Made by a program: the position numbers and the translations under genes. This document shows, piece by piece, positions 24,501 to 39,500 of a stretch of DNA of 64,000 nt. Under the pieces are notes generated by a model, which was not told the DNA's origin, did no database searches, and saw nothing but the letters and a program-made list of their open reading frames with translations. This DNA comes from Omphiscola glabra. Lineage: Eukaryota > Mollusca > Gastropoda > Lymnaeidae. The stretch covers positions 30,793,949 to 30,857,948 of the forward strand of contig OZ024808.1 of NCBI GenBank assembly GCA_964017045.1. The letters are read 5' to 3'. The number at the start of each line of letters is the position of its first letter. The first letter of the stretch is position 1.

Positions 24501-27500
24501 ACAAGTCTTTGGGAGATCAGGAACAATGTGCCATGATACTAGTAGGTGTTGTGCATTTTTGATGTTTATCTTGCCATTTGGCTCACTCTCTGCTGAAGGC
24601 ATATGAGCGTTGTGGTTTTACTCTGTTTATATTACCTTGTAGATTCTTTCTAGTATTATTTGATTTTAGGTTCCTCAGTGAATCTGTCATTGCATCACTA
24701 TTTCATGCTCTGTATTTTCCCTGAATTTTTCCCCCATATTAATCCTTTTTTTGAGATATTTTCAAAAGTAAGGGATCATATGCAAACATTTATTAATAAA
24801 ACTCTGAAATCTCTTGGTGTTGATTCTGAAATATCTTGGTGTTGATTCTGAAAACATGTGGTGTTGATTCTGAAAACACGTGGTGTTGATTCTGAAATCT
24901 CTTGGTGTCGATTCTGAAATCACTTGGTGTTGGTTCTGAAATCACTTGTTGTTGATTCTGAAATCGCTTGGTGTTGATTCTCAAATCTCTTGGTGTTGAT
25001 TCTCAAATCTCTTGGTGTTGATTCTGAAAACATGTGGTGTTTATTCTGAAATCTCTTGGTGTTGATTCTGAAATCACTTGTTGTTGATTCTGAAATCTCT
25101 TGGTGTTGATTCTGAAATTTTTTGGCGTGGATCACTAATTGACCAATTCCTTTATTTATTTAAAGGCTATGGGAGCCTTACATGGTCTCGGAACCAGACA
25201 TTTGTAATGTTGTTACCAAGTGGCAAGGGGAGGACAACAATTCACTTTTGAGTAAGTATTATTTCTACCCACTTATTATTTGGGATTATTTAAATCTAAA
25301 TAATATATTTTATAAAGTTTTTTCACCATTTAAAAAATATTCTTCAATCTTTTCTGGAGTATCCATGCTCTCAAAATTCTTAACTAGTTAATAAATTAAT
25401 TGCTATTGTCAGCTTATGATTTTGTTTTTAAATGATAATGTGTATGGTGGGTAAATGTTAACGTATATGGTTGGTGTGTGGGGTTTGGATAAATAATTCT
25501 TCCCTGAATACCAAATTGGCGATGCTTTTTATGAGAGCGAACCCATCAAGACAAAATGAATTTAAATTTTAAATATAGTAGAATCATTCACATGCATGAA
25601 ATTATGTGAGGTTATTGGTGGCCTTAAAAGTTATTTTTTTAAAACTTTATTTCAGCAAGTAACCTAGCCAATATGAAACAGATGATGCAGTCCATGCCAG
25701 ATGTGAACCTCCCCATAGACTGTATGGTTCTAACAGAACATGAGTCTGACAAGGACATCCAGAATGTTTTTAAAGCCTTGGAACTGAGTGCCACTAGAAA
25801 TCTCATGCTGTTGGAGTGTGAGATTGTCAGGAATCCTGACATGAAGTTCACGTAAGTTTCTTGCTCCCCTCTGTTGAATGGCAGCCATTCATCTTGACAA
25901 CATGGAATGAACATTACCTTTTCAGACAGGAATGTTTTCAATTCAGATATTACTTGTTGCATTGTTTTTTTTTTGTGTGTGTGTTTTTTTAAAAATATGA
26001 TGCATTGACTTTACAATCATAATCATGATTTCTCACATATTTTCCTCATAGTTACATGACAAAACAAGAATAACTATGAAAAGCTAGCTTTAATGAATAT
26101 GAAGTTACATATAATTTTTGTGGTAAATGAATGGTGATTTGAGAGACATGGATTTCTGAAGATAAAATTTGATTATTTTGAAATTGCTAGCAAATAAGTG
26201 TATACATTTTTTTTTTTTTTTTTTAAAAAAAACCAAATTCATCAGGGTTTTCCCCATTAATTTATTTATTAGAAATGTGTGAATATTTGATATGGATGGA
26301 AAATTAATAATAAACCTCAAGAGGGAAAAAGTATGGTCCTGACATATCTGATATTTTTTGGAAACATTTCATAGCTTTATAAAAAAAAAATTTTTAAAAT
26401 CAGACAAGATTTCACCAGTATCTGTCATTCATTCCCTAAATTTTATTTGAATTTAAACAGTATGTTTTAAGATGAGATTCTTTGTTGATCCAAATAAAGT
26501 GAAATATGTTTTGATTCCATTGTACATATTCTCTTTCAGCATCTGATTTTAGTGGAGTTTTTTGGTTGTAAATGAAACCTTTGTATCTTCTTCTCAGTTG
26601 CTCTCTGTCACTGCAAGGCAGACTTTTATCCAGCAGGACTCACTTCACAAAGAATGGGGCCAAGCGATCTTGCTCTGAAGCTGTGATGAATGAAATGAAG
26701 AAAAAACATGACTACATCTTTGTGAGTAGGAGAACGGCCATCAACAGTTTCTGATGGGTTCATTTATTGGTATCTCCATTAATAACAAAACATCTCATTT
26801 TTATCATAGATGGTACTAGGGCCATTCTTTACTGGGTTTGATCTTTGAGGCACTTAAGCCATTCTTTGCTGGGTTTGATCTTTGAGGCACTTGAGCCATT
26901 CTTTGCTGGGTTGGATCTTTGAGGCACTTGAGCCATTCTTTACTTGGTTTGATCTTTGAGGCACTTAAGCCATTCTTTACTGGGTTTGATCTTTGAGGCA
27001 CTTGAGCCATTCTTTGCTGGGTTTGATCTTTGAGGCACTTGAGCCATTCTTTGCTGGGTTGGATCTTTGAGGCACTTAAGCCATTCTTTGCTGGGTTGGA
27101 TCTTTGAGGCACTTGAGCCATTCTTTGCTGGGTTTGATCTTTGAGGCACTTGAGCCATTCTTTGCTGGGTTTGATCTTTGAGGCACTTAAGCCATTCTTT
27201 GCTGGGTTTGATCTTTGAGGCACTTGAGCCATTCTTTGCTGGGTTTGATCTTTGAGGCACTTAAGCCATTCTTTGCTGGGTTTGATCTTTGAGGCACTTG
27301 AGCCATTCTTTGCTGGGTTTGATCTTTGAGGCACTTGAGCCATTCTTTGCTGGGTTGGATCTTTGAGGCACTTAAGCCATTCTTTGCTGGGTTTGATCTT
27401 TGAGGCACTTGAGCCATTCTTTGCTGGGTTTGATCTTTGAGGCACTTGAGCCATTCTTTGCTGGGTTTGATCTTTGAGGCACTTAAGCCATTCTTTGCTG

Positions 27501-30500
27501 GGTTTGATCTTTGAGGCACTTGAGCCATTCTTTGCTGGGTTTGATCTTTGAGGCACTTGAGCCATTCTTTGCTGGGTTTGATCTTTGAGGCACTTGAGCC
27601 ATTCTTTGCTGGGTTGGATCTTTGAGGCACTTAAGCCATTCTTTGCTGGGTTTGATCTTTGAGGCACTTGAGCCATTCTTTGCTGGGTTTGATCTTTGAG
27701 GCACTTAAGCCATTCTTTGCTGGGTTTGATCTTTGAGGCACTTAAGCCATTCTTTGCTGGGTTTGATCTTTGAGGCACTTGAGCCATTCTTTGCTGGGTT
27801 TGATCTTTGAGGCACTTAAGCCATTCTTTGCTGGGTTTGATCTTTGAGGCACTTGAGCCATTCTTTGCTGGGTTTGATCTTTGAGGCACTTGAGCCATTC
27901 TTTGCTGGGTTTGATCTTTGAGGCACTTGAGCCATTCTTTGCTGGGTTTGATCTTTTTCATGGATTATTATTATACCTTTTTATTAATTTGCATTCACTA
28001 AATAGATTTTTAAAATGTTAACATTATTTTACCAATACTTTCAAGTAGTTTTATTATAGATGAATTCAATTTAATACAAAGTGGAATAATAAATAACAGT
28101 TTGGATCACCCTAACAAGGAAATGATTTACAGTGATCGTTTCCTTTCTCTAATAACTTGGGTCACAGACGCTCAATGTGTCTGGTCTTAGGGTTGTCACA
28201 GATGCTCAGTTTACATGTGTCTGGTCTTAGGGTTGTCACAGATGCTCAGTTTACATGTGTCTGGTCTTAGGGTTGTCACAGATGCTCAGTTTACATGTGT
28301 CTGGTCTTAGGGTTGTCACAGAAACTCAGTTTACATGTGTCTGGTCTTAGGGTTGTCACAGAAACTCAGTTTACATGTGTCTGGTCTTAGGGTTGTCACA
28401 GATGCTCAGTTTACATGTGTCTGGTCTTAGGGTTGTCACAGATGCTCAGTTTACATGTGTCTGGTCTTAGGGTTGTCACAGATGCTCAGTTTACATGTGT
28501 CTGGTCTTAGGGTTGTCACAGATGCTCAGTTTACATGTGTCTGGTCTTAGGGTTGTCACAGATGCTCAGTTTACATGTGTCTGGTCTTAGGGTTGTCACA
28601 GATGCTCAGTTTACATGTGTCTGGTCTTAGGGTTGTCACAGATGCTCAGTTTACATGTGTCTGGTCTTAGGGTTGTCACAGAAACTCAGTTTACATGTGT
28701 CTGGTCTTAGGGTTGTCACAGAAACTCAGTTTACATGTGTCTGGTCTTAGGGTTGTCACAGAAACTTAGTTTACATGTGTCTGGTCTTAGGGTTGTCACA
28801 GAAACTCAGTTTACATGTGTCTGGTCTTAGGGTTGTCACAGAAACTCAGTTTAAATTTGTCTGGTCTTAGGGTTGTCACAGAAACTCAGTTTAAATTTGT
28901 CTGGTCTTAGGGTTGTCACAGAAACTCAGTTTAAATGTGTCTGGTCTTAGGGTTGTCACAGAAACTCAGTTTACATGTGTCTGGTCTTAGGGTTGTCACA
29001 GATGCTCAGTTTACATGTGTCTGGTCTTAGGGTTGTCACAGATGCTCAGTTTACATGTGTCTGGTCTTAGGGTTGTCACAGAAACTCAGTTTAAATGTGT
29101 CTGGTCTAATGGTTGTCACAGAAACTCAGTTTACATGTGTCTGGTCTTAGGGTTGTCACAGAAACTCAGTTTAAATTTGTCTGGTCTTAGGGTTGTCACA
29201 GAAACTTAGTTTACATGTGTCTGGTCTTAGGGTTGTCACAGAAACTCAGTTTAAATGTGTCTGGTCTTAGGGTTGTCACAGAAACTCAGTTTAAATTTGT
29301 CTGGTCTTAGGGTTGTCACAGAAACTCAGTTTAAATTTTTCTGGTCTTAGGGTTGTCACAGAAACTCAGTTTAAATGTGTCTGGTCTTAGGGTTGTCACA
29401 GAAACTCAGTTTACATGTGTCTGGTCTTAGGGTTGTCACAGAAACTCAGTTTAAATTTGTCTGGTCTTAGGGTTGTCACAGAAACTTAGTTTACATGTGT
29501 CTGGTCTTAGGGTTGTCACAGAAACTCAGTTTAAATGTGTCTGGTCTTAGGGTTGTCACAGAAACTCAGTTTACATGTGTCTGGTCTTAGGGTTGTCACA
29601 GAAACTAAGTTTAAATTTGTCTGGTCTTACGGTTGTCACAGAAACTTAGTTTACATGTGTCTGGTCTTAGGGTTGTCACAGAAACTCAGTTAAAATGTGT
29701 CTGGTCTTAGGGTTGTCACAGAAACTCAGTTTAAATTTGTCTGGTCTTAGGGTTGTCACAGAAACTCAGTTTAAATGTGTCTGGTCTTAGGGTTGTCACA
29801 GAAACTCAGTTTAAATGTGTCTGGTCTTAGGGTTGTCACAGAAACTCAGTTTAAATGTGTCTGGTCTTAGGGTTGTCACAGAAACTCAGTTTAAATTTGT
29901 CTGGTCTTAGGGTTGTCACAGAAACTCAGTTTAAATGTGTCTGGTCTTAGGGTTGTCACAGAAACTCAGTTTAAATGTGTCTGGTCTTAGGGTTGTCACA
30001 GATGCTCAGTTTACATGTGTCTGGTCTTAGGGTTGTCACATAAACTCAGTTTACATGTGTTTGGTCTTAGGGTTGTCACAGAAACTCAGTTTACATGTGT
30101 CTGGTCTTAGGGTTGTCACAGAAACTTAGTTTACATGTGTCTGGTCTTAGGGTTGTCACAGAAACTTAGTTTACATGTGTCTGGTCTTAGGGTTGTCACA
30201 GAAACTCAGTTTAAATGTGTCTGGTCTTAGGGTTGTCACAGAAACTCAGTTTACATGTGTCTGGTCTTAGGGTTGTCACAGAAACTCAGTTTAAATTTGT
30301 TTGGTCTTAGGGTTGTCACAGAAACTTAGTTTACATGTGTCTGGTCTTAGGGTTGTCACAGAAACTCAGTTTAAATGTGTCTGGTCTTAGGGTTGTCACA
30401 GAAACTCAGTTTAAATGTGTCTGGTCTTAGGGTTGTCACAGAAACTCAGTTTAAATGTGTCTGGTCTTAGGGTTGTCACAGAAACTCAGTTTAAATGTGT

Positions 30501-33500
30501 CTGGTCTTAGGGTTGTCACAGAAACTCAGTTTAAATGTGTCTGGTCTTAGGGTTGTCACAGAAACTCAGTTTAAATTTGTCTGGTCTTAGGGTTGTCACA
30601 GAAACTCAGTTTAAATGTGTCTGGTCTTAGGGATGTCACAGATGCTCAGTTTACATGTGTCTGGTCTTAGGGTTGTCACAGATGCTCAGTTTACATGTGT
30701 CTGGTCTTAGGGTTGTCACAGATGCTCAGTTTACATGTGTCTGGTCTTAGGGTTGTCACAGAAACTCAGTTTAAATGTGTCTGGTCTTAGGGTTGTCACA
30801 GAAACTCAGTTTACATGTGTCTGGTCTTAGGGTTGTCACAGAAACTCAGTTTAAATTTGTCTGGTCTTAGGGTTGTCACAGAAACTTAGTTTACATGTGT
30901 CTGGTCTTAGGGTTGTCACAGAAACTCAGTTTAAATGTGTCTGGTCTTAGGGTTGTCACAGAAACTCAGTTTAAATTTGTCTGGTCTTAGGGTTGTCACA
31001 GAAACTCAGTTTAAATGTGTCTGGTCTTAGGGTTGTTACAGAAACTCAGTTTAAATGTGTCTGGTCTTAGGGTTGTCACAGAAACTCAGTTTACATGTGT
31101 CTGGTCTTAGGGTTGTCACAGAAACTCAGTTTAAATGTGTCTGGTCTTAGGGTTGTCACAGAAACTTAGTTTACATGTGTCTGGTCTTAGGGTTGTCACA
31201 GAAACTCAGTTTAAATGTGTCTGGTCTTAGGGTTGTCACAGAAACTCAGTTTACATGTGTCTGGTCTTAGGGTTGTCACAGAAACTTAGTTTACATGTGT
31301 CTGGTCTTAGGGTTGTCACAGAAACTCAGTTTAAATGTGTCTGGTCTTAGGGTTGTCACAGAAACTCAGTTTACATGTGTCTGGTCTTAGGGTTGTCACA
31401 GAAACTCAGTTTAAATTTGTCTGGTCTTAGGGTTGTCACAGAAACTTAGTTTACATGTGTCTGGTCTTAGGGTTGTCACAGAAACTCAGTTAAAATGTGT
31501 CTGGTCTTAGGGTTGTCACAGAAACTCAGTTTAAATTTGTCTGGTCTTAGGGTTGTCACAGAAACTCAGTTTAAATGTGTCTGGTCTTAGGGTTGTCACA
31601 GAAACTCAGTTTAAATGTGTCTGGTCTTAGGGTTGTCACAGAAACTCAGTTTAAATGTGTCTGGTCTTAGGGTTGTCACAGAAGCTCAGTTTAAATTTGT
31701 CTGGTCTTAGGGTTGTCACAGAAACTCAGTTTAAATGTGTCTGGTCTTAGGGTTGTCACAGAAACTCAGTTTAAATGTGTCTGGTCTTAGGGTTGTCACA
31801 GATGCTCAGTTTACATGTGTCTGGTCTTAGGGTTGTCACAGATGCTCAGTTTACATGTGTCTGGTCTTAGGGTTGTCACAGAAACTCAGTTTACATGTGT
31901 CTGGTCTTAGGGTTGTCACAGAAACTCAGTTTACATGTGTCTGGTCTTAGGGTTGTCACAGAAACTTAGTTTACATGTGTCTGGTCTTAGGGTTGTCACA
32001 GAAACTCAGTTTAAATGTTTCTGGTCTTAGGGTTGTCACAGAAACTTAGTTTACATGTGTCTGGTCTTAGGGTTGTCACAGAAACTCAGTTTACATGTGT
32101 CTGGTCTTAGGGTTGTCACAGAAACTCAGTTTACATGTGTCTGGTCTTAGGGTTGTCACAGAAACTTAGTTTACATGTGTCTGGTCTTAGGGTTGTCACA
32201 GAAACTTAGTTTACATGTGTCTGGTCTTAGGGTTGTCACAGAAACTCAGTTTAAATGTGTCTGGTCTTAGGGTTGTCACAGAAACTCAGTTTACATGTGT
32301 CTGGTCTTAGGGTTGTCACAGAAACTCAGTTTAAATTTGTTTGGTCTTAGGGTTGTCACAGAAACTTAGTTTACATGTGTCTGGTCTTAGGGTTGTCACA
32401 GAAACTCAGTTTAAATGTGTCTGGTCTTAGGGTTGTCACAGAAACTCAGTTTAAATTTGTCTGGTCTTAGGGTTGTCACAGAAACTCAGTTTAAATGTGT
32501 CTGGTCTTAGGGTTGTCACAGAAACTCAGTTTAAATGTGTCTGGTCTTAGGGTTGTCACAGAAACTCAGTTTAAATTTGTCTGGTCTTAGGGTTGTCACA
32601 GAAACTCAGTTTAAATTTGTCTGGTCTTAGGGTTGTCACAGAAACTCAGTTTAAATGTGTCTGGTCTTAGGGTTGTCACAGATGCTCAGTTTACATGTGT
32701 CTGGTCTTAGGGTTGTCACAGAAACTCAGTTTACATGTGTCTGGTCTTAGGGTTGTCACAGAAACTTAGTTTACATGTGTCTGGTCTTAGGGTTGTCACA
32801 GAAACTCAGTTTACATGTGTCTGGTCTTAGGGTTGTCACAGAAACTCAGTTTAAATTTGTCTGGTCTTAGGGTTGTCACAGAAACTCAGTTTAAATTTGT
32901 CTGGTCTTAGGGTTGTCACAGAAACTCAGTTTAAATGTGTCTGGTCTTAGGGTTGTCACAGAAACTCAGTTTACATGTGTCTGGTCTTAGGGTTGTCACA
33001 GATGCTCAGTTTACATGTGTCTGGTCTTAGGGTTGTCACAGATGCTCAGTTTACATGTGTCTGGTCTTAGGGTTGTCACAGAAACTCAGTTTAAATGTGT
33101 CTGGTCTAATGGTTGTCACAGAAACTCAGTTTACATGTGTCTGGTCTTAGGGTTGTCACAGAAACTCAGTTTAAATTTGTCTGGTCTTAGGGTTGTCACA
33201 GAAACTTAGTTTACATGTGTCTGGTCTTAGGGTTGTCACAGAAACTCAGTTTAAATGTGTCTGGTCTTAGGGTTGTCACAGAAACTCAGTTTAAATTTGT
33301 CTGGTCTTAGGGTTGTCACAGAAACTCAGTTTACATGTGTCTGGTCTTAGGGTTGTCACAGAAACTCAGTTTAAATGTGTCTGGTCTTAGGGTTGTCACA
33401 GAAACTCAGTTTACATGTGTCTGGTCTTAGGGTTGTCACAGAAACTCAGTTTAAATTTGTCTGGTCTTAGGGTTGTCACAGAAACTTAGTTTACATGTGT

Positions 33501-36500
33501 CTGGTCTTAGGGTTGTCACAGAAACTCAGTTTAAATGTGTCTGGTCTTAGGGTTGTCACAGAAACTCAGTTTACATGTGTCTGGTCTTAGGGTTGTCACA
33601 GAAACTAAGTTTAAATTTGTCTGGTCTTACGGTTGTCACAGAAACTTAGTTTACATGTGTCTGGTCTTAGGGTTGTCACAGAAACTCAGTTAAAATGTGT
33701 CTGGTCTTAGGGTTGTCACAGAAACTCAGTTTAAATTTGTCTGGTCTTAGGGTTGTCACAGAAACTCAGTTTAAATGTGTCTGGTCTTAGGGTTGTCACA
33801 GAAACTCAGTTTAAATGTGTCTGGTCTTAGGGTTGTCACAGAAACTCAGTTTAAATGTGTCTGGTCTTAGGGTTGTCACAGAAACTCAGTTTAAATTTGT
33901 CTGGTCTTAGGGTTGTCACAGAAACTCAGTTTAAATGTGTCTGGTCTTAGGGTTGTCACAGAAACTCAGTTTAAATGTGTCTGGTCTTAGGGTTGTCACA
34001 GATGCTCAGTTTACATGTGTCTGGTCTTAGGGTTGTCACATAAACTCAGTTTACATGTGTTTGGTCTTAGGGTTGTCACAGAAACTCAGTTTACATGTGT
34101 CTGGTCTTAGGGTTGTCACAGAAACTTAGTTTACATGTGTCTGGTCTTAGGGTTGTCACAGAAACTTAGTTTACATGTGTCTGGTCTTAGGGTTGTCACA
34201 GAAACTCAGTTTAAATGTGTCTGGTCTTAGGGTTGTCACAGAAACTCAGTTTACATGTGTCTGGTCTTAGGGTTGTCACAGAAACTCAGTTTAAATTTGT
34301 TTGGTCTTAGGGTTGTCACAGAAACTTAGTTTACATGTGTCTGGTCTTAGGGTTGTCACAGAAACTCAGTTTAAATGTGTCTGGTCTTAGGGTTGTCACA
34401 GAAACTCAGTTTAAATGTGTCTGGTCTTAGGGTTGTCACAGAAACTCAGTTTAAATGTGTCTGGTCTTAGGGTTGTCACAGAAACTCAGTTTAAATGTGT
34501 CTGGTCTTAGGGTTGTCACAGAAACTCAGTTTAAATGTGTCTGGTCTTAGGGTTGTCACAGAAACTCAGTTTAAATTTGTCTGGTCTTAGGGTTGTCACA
34601 GAAACTCAGTTTAAATGTGTCTGGTCTTAGGGATGTCACAGATGCTCAGTTTACATGTGTCTGGTCTTAGGGTTGTCACAGATGCTCAGTTTACATGTGT
34701 CTGGTCTTAGGGTTGTCACAGATGCTCAGTTTACATGTGTCTGGTCTTAGGGTTGTCACAGAAACTCAGTTTAAATGTGTCTGGTCTTAGGGTTGTCACA
34801 GAAACTCAGTTTACATGTGTCTGGTCTTAGGGTTGTCACAGAAACTCAGTTTAAATTTGTCTGGTCTTAGGGTTGTCACAGAAACTTAGTTTACATGTGT
34901 CTGGTCTTAGGGTTGTCACAGAAACTCAGTTTAAATGTGTCTGGTCTTAGGGTTGTCACAGAAACTCAGTTTAAATTTGTCTGGTCTTAGGGTTGTCACA
35001 GAAACTCAGTTTAAATGTGTCTGGTCTTAGGGTTGTTACAGAAACTCAGTTTAAATGTGTCTGGTCTTAGGGTTGTCACAGAAACTCAGTTTACATGTGT
35101 CTGGTCTTAGGGTTGTCACAGAAACTCAGTTTAAATGTGTCTGGTCTTAGGGTTGTCACAGAAACTTAGTTTACATGTGTCTGGTCTTAGGGTTGTCACA
35201 GAAACTCAGTTTAAATGTGTCTGGTCTTAGGGTTGTCACAGAAACTCAGTTTACATGTGTCTGGTCTTAGGGTTGTCACAGAAACTTAGTTTACATGTGT
35301 CTGGTCTTAGGGTTGTCACAGAAACTCAGTTTAAATGTGTCTGGTCTTAGGGTTGTCACAGAAACTCAGTTTACATGTGTCTGGTCTTAGGGTTGTCACA
35401 GAAACTCAGTTTAAATTTGTCTGGTCTTAGGGTTGTCACAGAAACTTAGTTTACATGTGTCTGGTCTTAGGGTTGTCACAGAAACTCAGTTAAAATGTGT
35501 CTGGTCTTAGGGTTGTCACAGAAACTCAGTTTAAATTTGTCTGGTCTTAGGGTTGTCACAGAAACTCAGTTTAAATGTGTCTGGTCTTAGGGTTGTCACA
35601 GAAACTCAGTTTAAATGTGTCTGGTCTTAGGGTTGTCACAGAAACTCAGTTTAAATGTGTCTGGTCTTAGGGTTGTCACAGAAGCTCAGTTTAAATTGGT
35701 CTGGTCTTAGGGTTGTCACAGAAACTCAGTTTAAATGTGTCTGGTCTTAGGGTTGTCACAGAAACTCAGTTTAAATGTGTCTGGTCTTAGGGTTGTCACA
35801 GATGCTCAGTTTACATGTGTCTGGTCTTAGGGTTGTCACAGATGCTCAGTTTACATGTGTCTGGTCTTAGGGTTGTCACAGAAACTCAGTTTACATGTGT
35901 CTGGTCTTAGGGTTGTCACAGAAACTCAGTTTACATGTGTCTGGTCTTAGGGTTGTCACAGAAACTTAGTTTACATGTGTCTGGTCTTAGGGTTGTCACA
36001 GAAACTCAGTTTAAATGTTTCTGGTCTTAGGGTTGTCACAGAAACTTAGTTTACATGTGTCTGGTCTTAGGGTTGTCACAGAAACTCAGTTTACATGTGT
36101 CTGGTCTTAGGGTTGTCACAGAAACTCAGTTTACATGTGTCTGGTCTTAGGGTTGTCACAGAAACTTAGTTTACATGTGTCTGGTCTTAGGGTTGTCACA
36201 GAAACTTAGTTTACATGTGTCTGGTCTTAGGGTTGTCACAGAAACTCAGTTTAAATGTGTCTGGTCTTAGGGTTGTCACAGAAACTCAGTTTACATGTGT
36301 CTGGTCTTAGGGTTGTCACAGAAACTCAGTTTAAATTTGTTTGGTCTTAGGGTTGTCACAGAAACTTAGTTTACATGTGTCTGGTCTTAGGGTTGTCACA
36401 GAAACTCAGTTTAAATGTGTCTGGTCTTAGGGTTGTCACAGAAACTCAGTTTAAATTTGTCTGGTCTTAGGGTTGTCACAGAAACTCAGTTTAAATGTGT

Positions 36501-39500
36501 CTGGTCTTAGGGTTGTCACAGAAACTCAGTTTAAATGTGTCTGGTCTTAGGGTTGTCACAGAAACTCAGTTTAAATTTGTCTGGTCTTAGGGTTGTCACA
36601 GAAACTCAGTTTAAATTTGTCTGGTCTTAGGGTTGTCACAGAAACTCAGTTTAAATGTGTCTGGTCTTAGGGTTGTCACAGATGCTCAGTTTACATGTGT
36701 CTGGTCTTAGGGTTGTCACAGATGCTCAGTTTACATGTGTCTGGTCTTAGGGTTGTCACAGATGCTCAGTTTACATGTGTCTGGTCTTAGGGTTGTCACA
36801 GAAACTCAGTTTAAATGTGTCTGGTCTTAGGGTTGTCACAGAAACTCAGTTTACATGTGTCTGGTCTTAGGGTTGTCACAGAAACTCAGTTTAAATTTGT
36901 CTGGTCTTAGGGTTGTCACAGAAACTTAGTTTACATGTGTCTGGTTTTAGGGTTGTCACAGAAACTCAGTTTAAATGTGTCTGGTCTTAGGGTTGTCACA
37001 GAAACTCAGTTTAAATTTGTCTGGTCTTAGGGTTGTCACAGAAACTCAGTTTAAATGTGTCTGGTCTTAGGGTTGTTACAGAAACTCAGTTTAAATGTGT
37101 CTGGTCTTAGGGTTGTCACAGAAACTCAGTTTACATGTGTCTGGTCTTAGGGTTGTCACAGAAACTCAGTTTAAATGTGTCTGGTCTTAGGGTTGTCACA
37201 GAAACTTAGTTTACATGTGTCTGGTCTTAGGGTTGTCACAGAAACTCAGTTTAAATGTTTCTGGTCTTAGGGTTGTCACAGAAACTCAGTTTACATGTGT
37301 CTGGTCTTAGGGTTGTCACAGAAACTCAGTTTAAATTTGTCTGGTCTTAGGGTTGTCACAGAAACTTAGTTTACATGTGTCTGGTCTTAGGGTTGTCACA
37401 GAAACTCAGTTTAAATGTGTCTGTTCTTAGGGTTGTCACAGAAACTCAGTTTAAATTTGTCTGGTCTTAGGGTTGTCACAGAAACTCAGTTTAAATGTGT
37501 CTGGTCTTAGGGTTGTCACAGATGCTCAGTTTACATGTGTCTGGTCTTAGGGTTGTCACAGATGCTTAGTTTACATGTGTCTGGTCTTAGGGTTGTCACA
37601 GAAACTCAGTTTAAATGTGTCTGGTCTTAGGGTTGTCACAGAAACTCAGTTTAAATTTGTCTGGTCTTAGGGTTGTCACAGAAACTCAGTTTAAATGTGT
37701 CTGGTCTTAGGGTTGTCACAGAAACTCAGTTTAAATGTGTCTGGTCTTAGGGTTGTCACAGAAACTCAGTTTAAATGTGTCTGGTCTTCGGGTTGTCACA
37801 GAAACTCAGTTTAAATGTGTCTGGTCTTAGGGTTGTCACAGAAACTCAGTTTAAATGTGTCTGGTCTTAGGGTTGTCACAGAAACTCAGTTTAAATGTGT
37901 CTGGTCTTAGGGTTGTCACAGAAACTCAGTTTAAATTTGTCTGGTCTTAGGGTTGTCACAGAAACTCAGTTTACATGTGTCTGGTCTTAGGGTTGTCACA
38001 GAAACTCAGTTTAAATTTGTCTGGTCTTAGGGTTGTCACAGAAACTCAGTTTAAATGTGTCTGGTCTTAGGGTTGTCACAGAAACTCAGTTTAAATGTGT
38101 CTGGTCTTAGGGTTGTCACAGAAACTCAGTTTAAATGTGTCTGGTCTTCGGGTTGTCACAGAAACTCAGTTTAAATGTGTCTGGTCTTAGGGTTGTCACA
38201 GAAACTCAGTTTAAATGTGTCTGGTCTTAGGGTTGTCACAGAAACTCAGTTTAAATGTGTCTGGTCTTAGGGTTGTCACAGAAACTCAGTTTAAATTTGT
38301 CTGGTCTTAGGGTTGTCACAGAAACTCAGTTTACATGTGTCTGGTCTTAGGGTTGTCACAGAAACTCAGTTTAAATGTGTCTGGTCTTAGGGTTGTCACA
38401 GAAACTCAGTTTAAATGTGTCTGGTCTTAGGGTTGTCACAGAAACTCAGTTTAAATGTGTCTGGTCTTAGGGTTGTCACAGAAACTCAGTTTAAATGTGT
38501 CTGGTCTTCGGGTTGTCACAGAAACTCAGTTTAAATGTGTCTGGTCTTAGGGTTGTCACAGAAACTCAGTTTAAATGTGTCTGGTCTTAGGGTTGTCACA
38601 GAAACTCAGTTTAAATGTGTCTGGTCTTAGGGTTGTCACAGAAACTCAGTTTAAATTTGTATGGTCTTAGGGTTGTCACAGAAACTCAGTTTACATGTGT
38701 CTGGTCTTAGGGTTGTCACAGAAACTCAGTTTAAATTTGTCTGGTCTTAGGGTTGTCACAGAAACTCAGTTTAAATTTGTCTGGTCTTAGGGTTGTCACA
38801 GAAACTCAGTTTAAATTTGTCTGGTCTTAGGGTTGTCACAGAAACTCAGTTTAAATGTGTCTGGTCTTAGGGTTGTCACAGAAACTCAGTTTACATGTGT
38901 CTGGTCTTAGGGTTGTCACAGAAACTCAGTTTAAATTTGTCTGGTCTTAGGGTTGTCACAGAAACTCAGTTTAAATTTGTCTGGTCTTAGGGTTGTCACA
39001 GAAACTCAGTTTAAATTTGTCTGGTCTTAGGGTTGTCACAGAAACTCAGTTTAAATTTGTCTGGTCTTAGGGTTGTCACAGAAACTCAGTTTAAATTTGT
39101 CTGGTCTTAGGGTTGTCACAGAAACTCAGTTTAAATTTGTCTGGTCTTAGGGTTGTCACAGAAACTCAGTTTAAATTTGTCTGGTCTTAGGGTTGTCACA
39201 GAAACTCAGTTTAAATTTGTCTGGTCTTAGGGTTGTCACAGAAACTCAGTTTAAATTTGTCTGGTCTTAGGGTTGTCACAGAAACTCAGTTTAAATTTGT
39301 CTGGTCTTAGGGTTGTCACAGAAACTCAGTTTAAATGTGTCTGGTCTTAGGGTTGTCACAGAAACTCAGTTTAAATTTGTCTGGTCTTAGGGTTGTCACA
39401 GAAACTCAGTTTAAATGTGTCTGGTCTTAGGGTTGTCACAGAAACTCAGTTTACATGTGTCTGGTCTTAGGGTTGTCACAGAAACTCAGTTTACATGTGT

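Noticed and set aside
26816..27961. 381-codon minus-strand open frame with repeating PSKEWLKCLKDQTQQRMAQV
   Set aside because: It is a stop-free reading of the 37-bp array; all three phases are open because 37 is not a multiple of three. No signal of a real gene.
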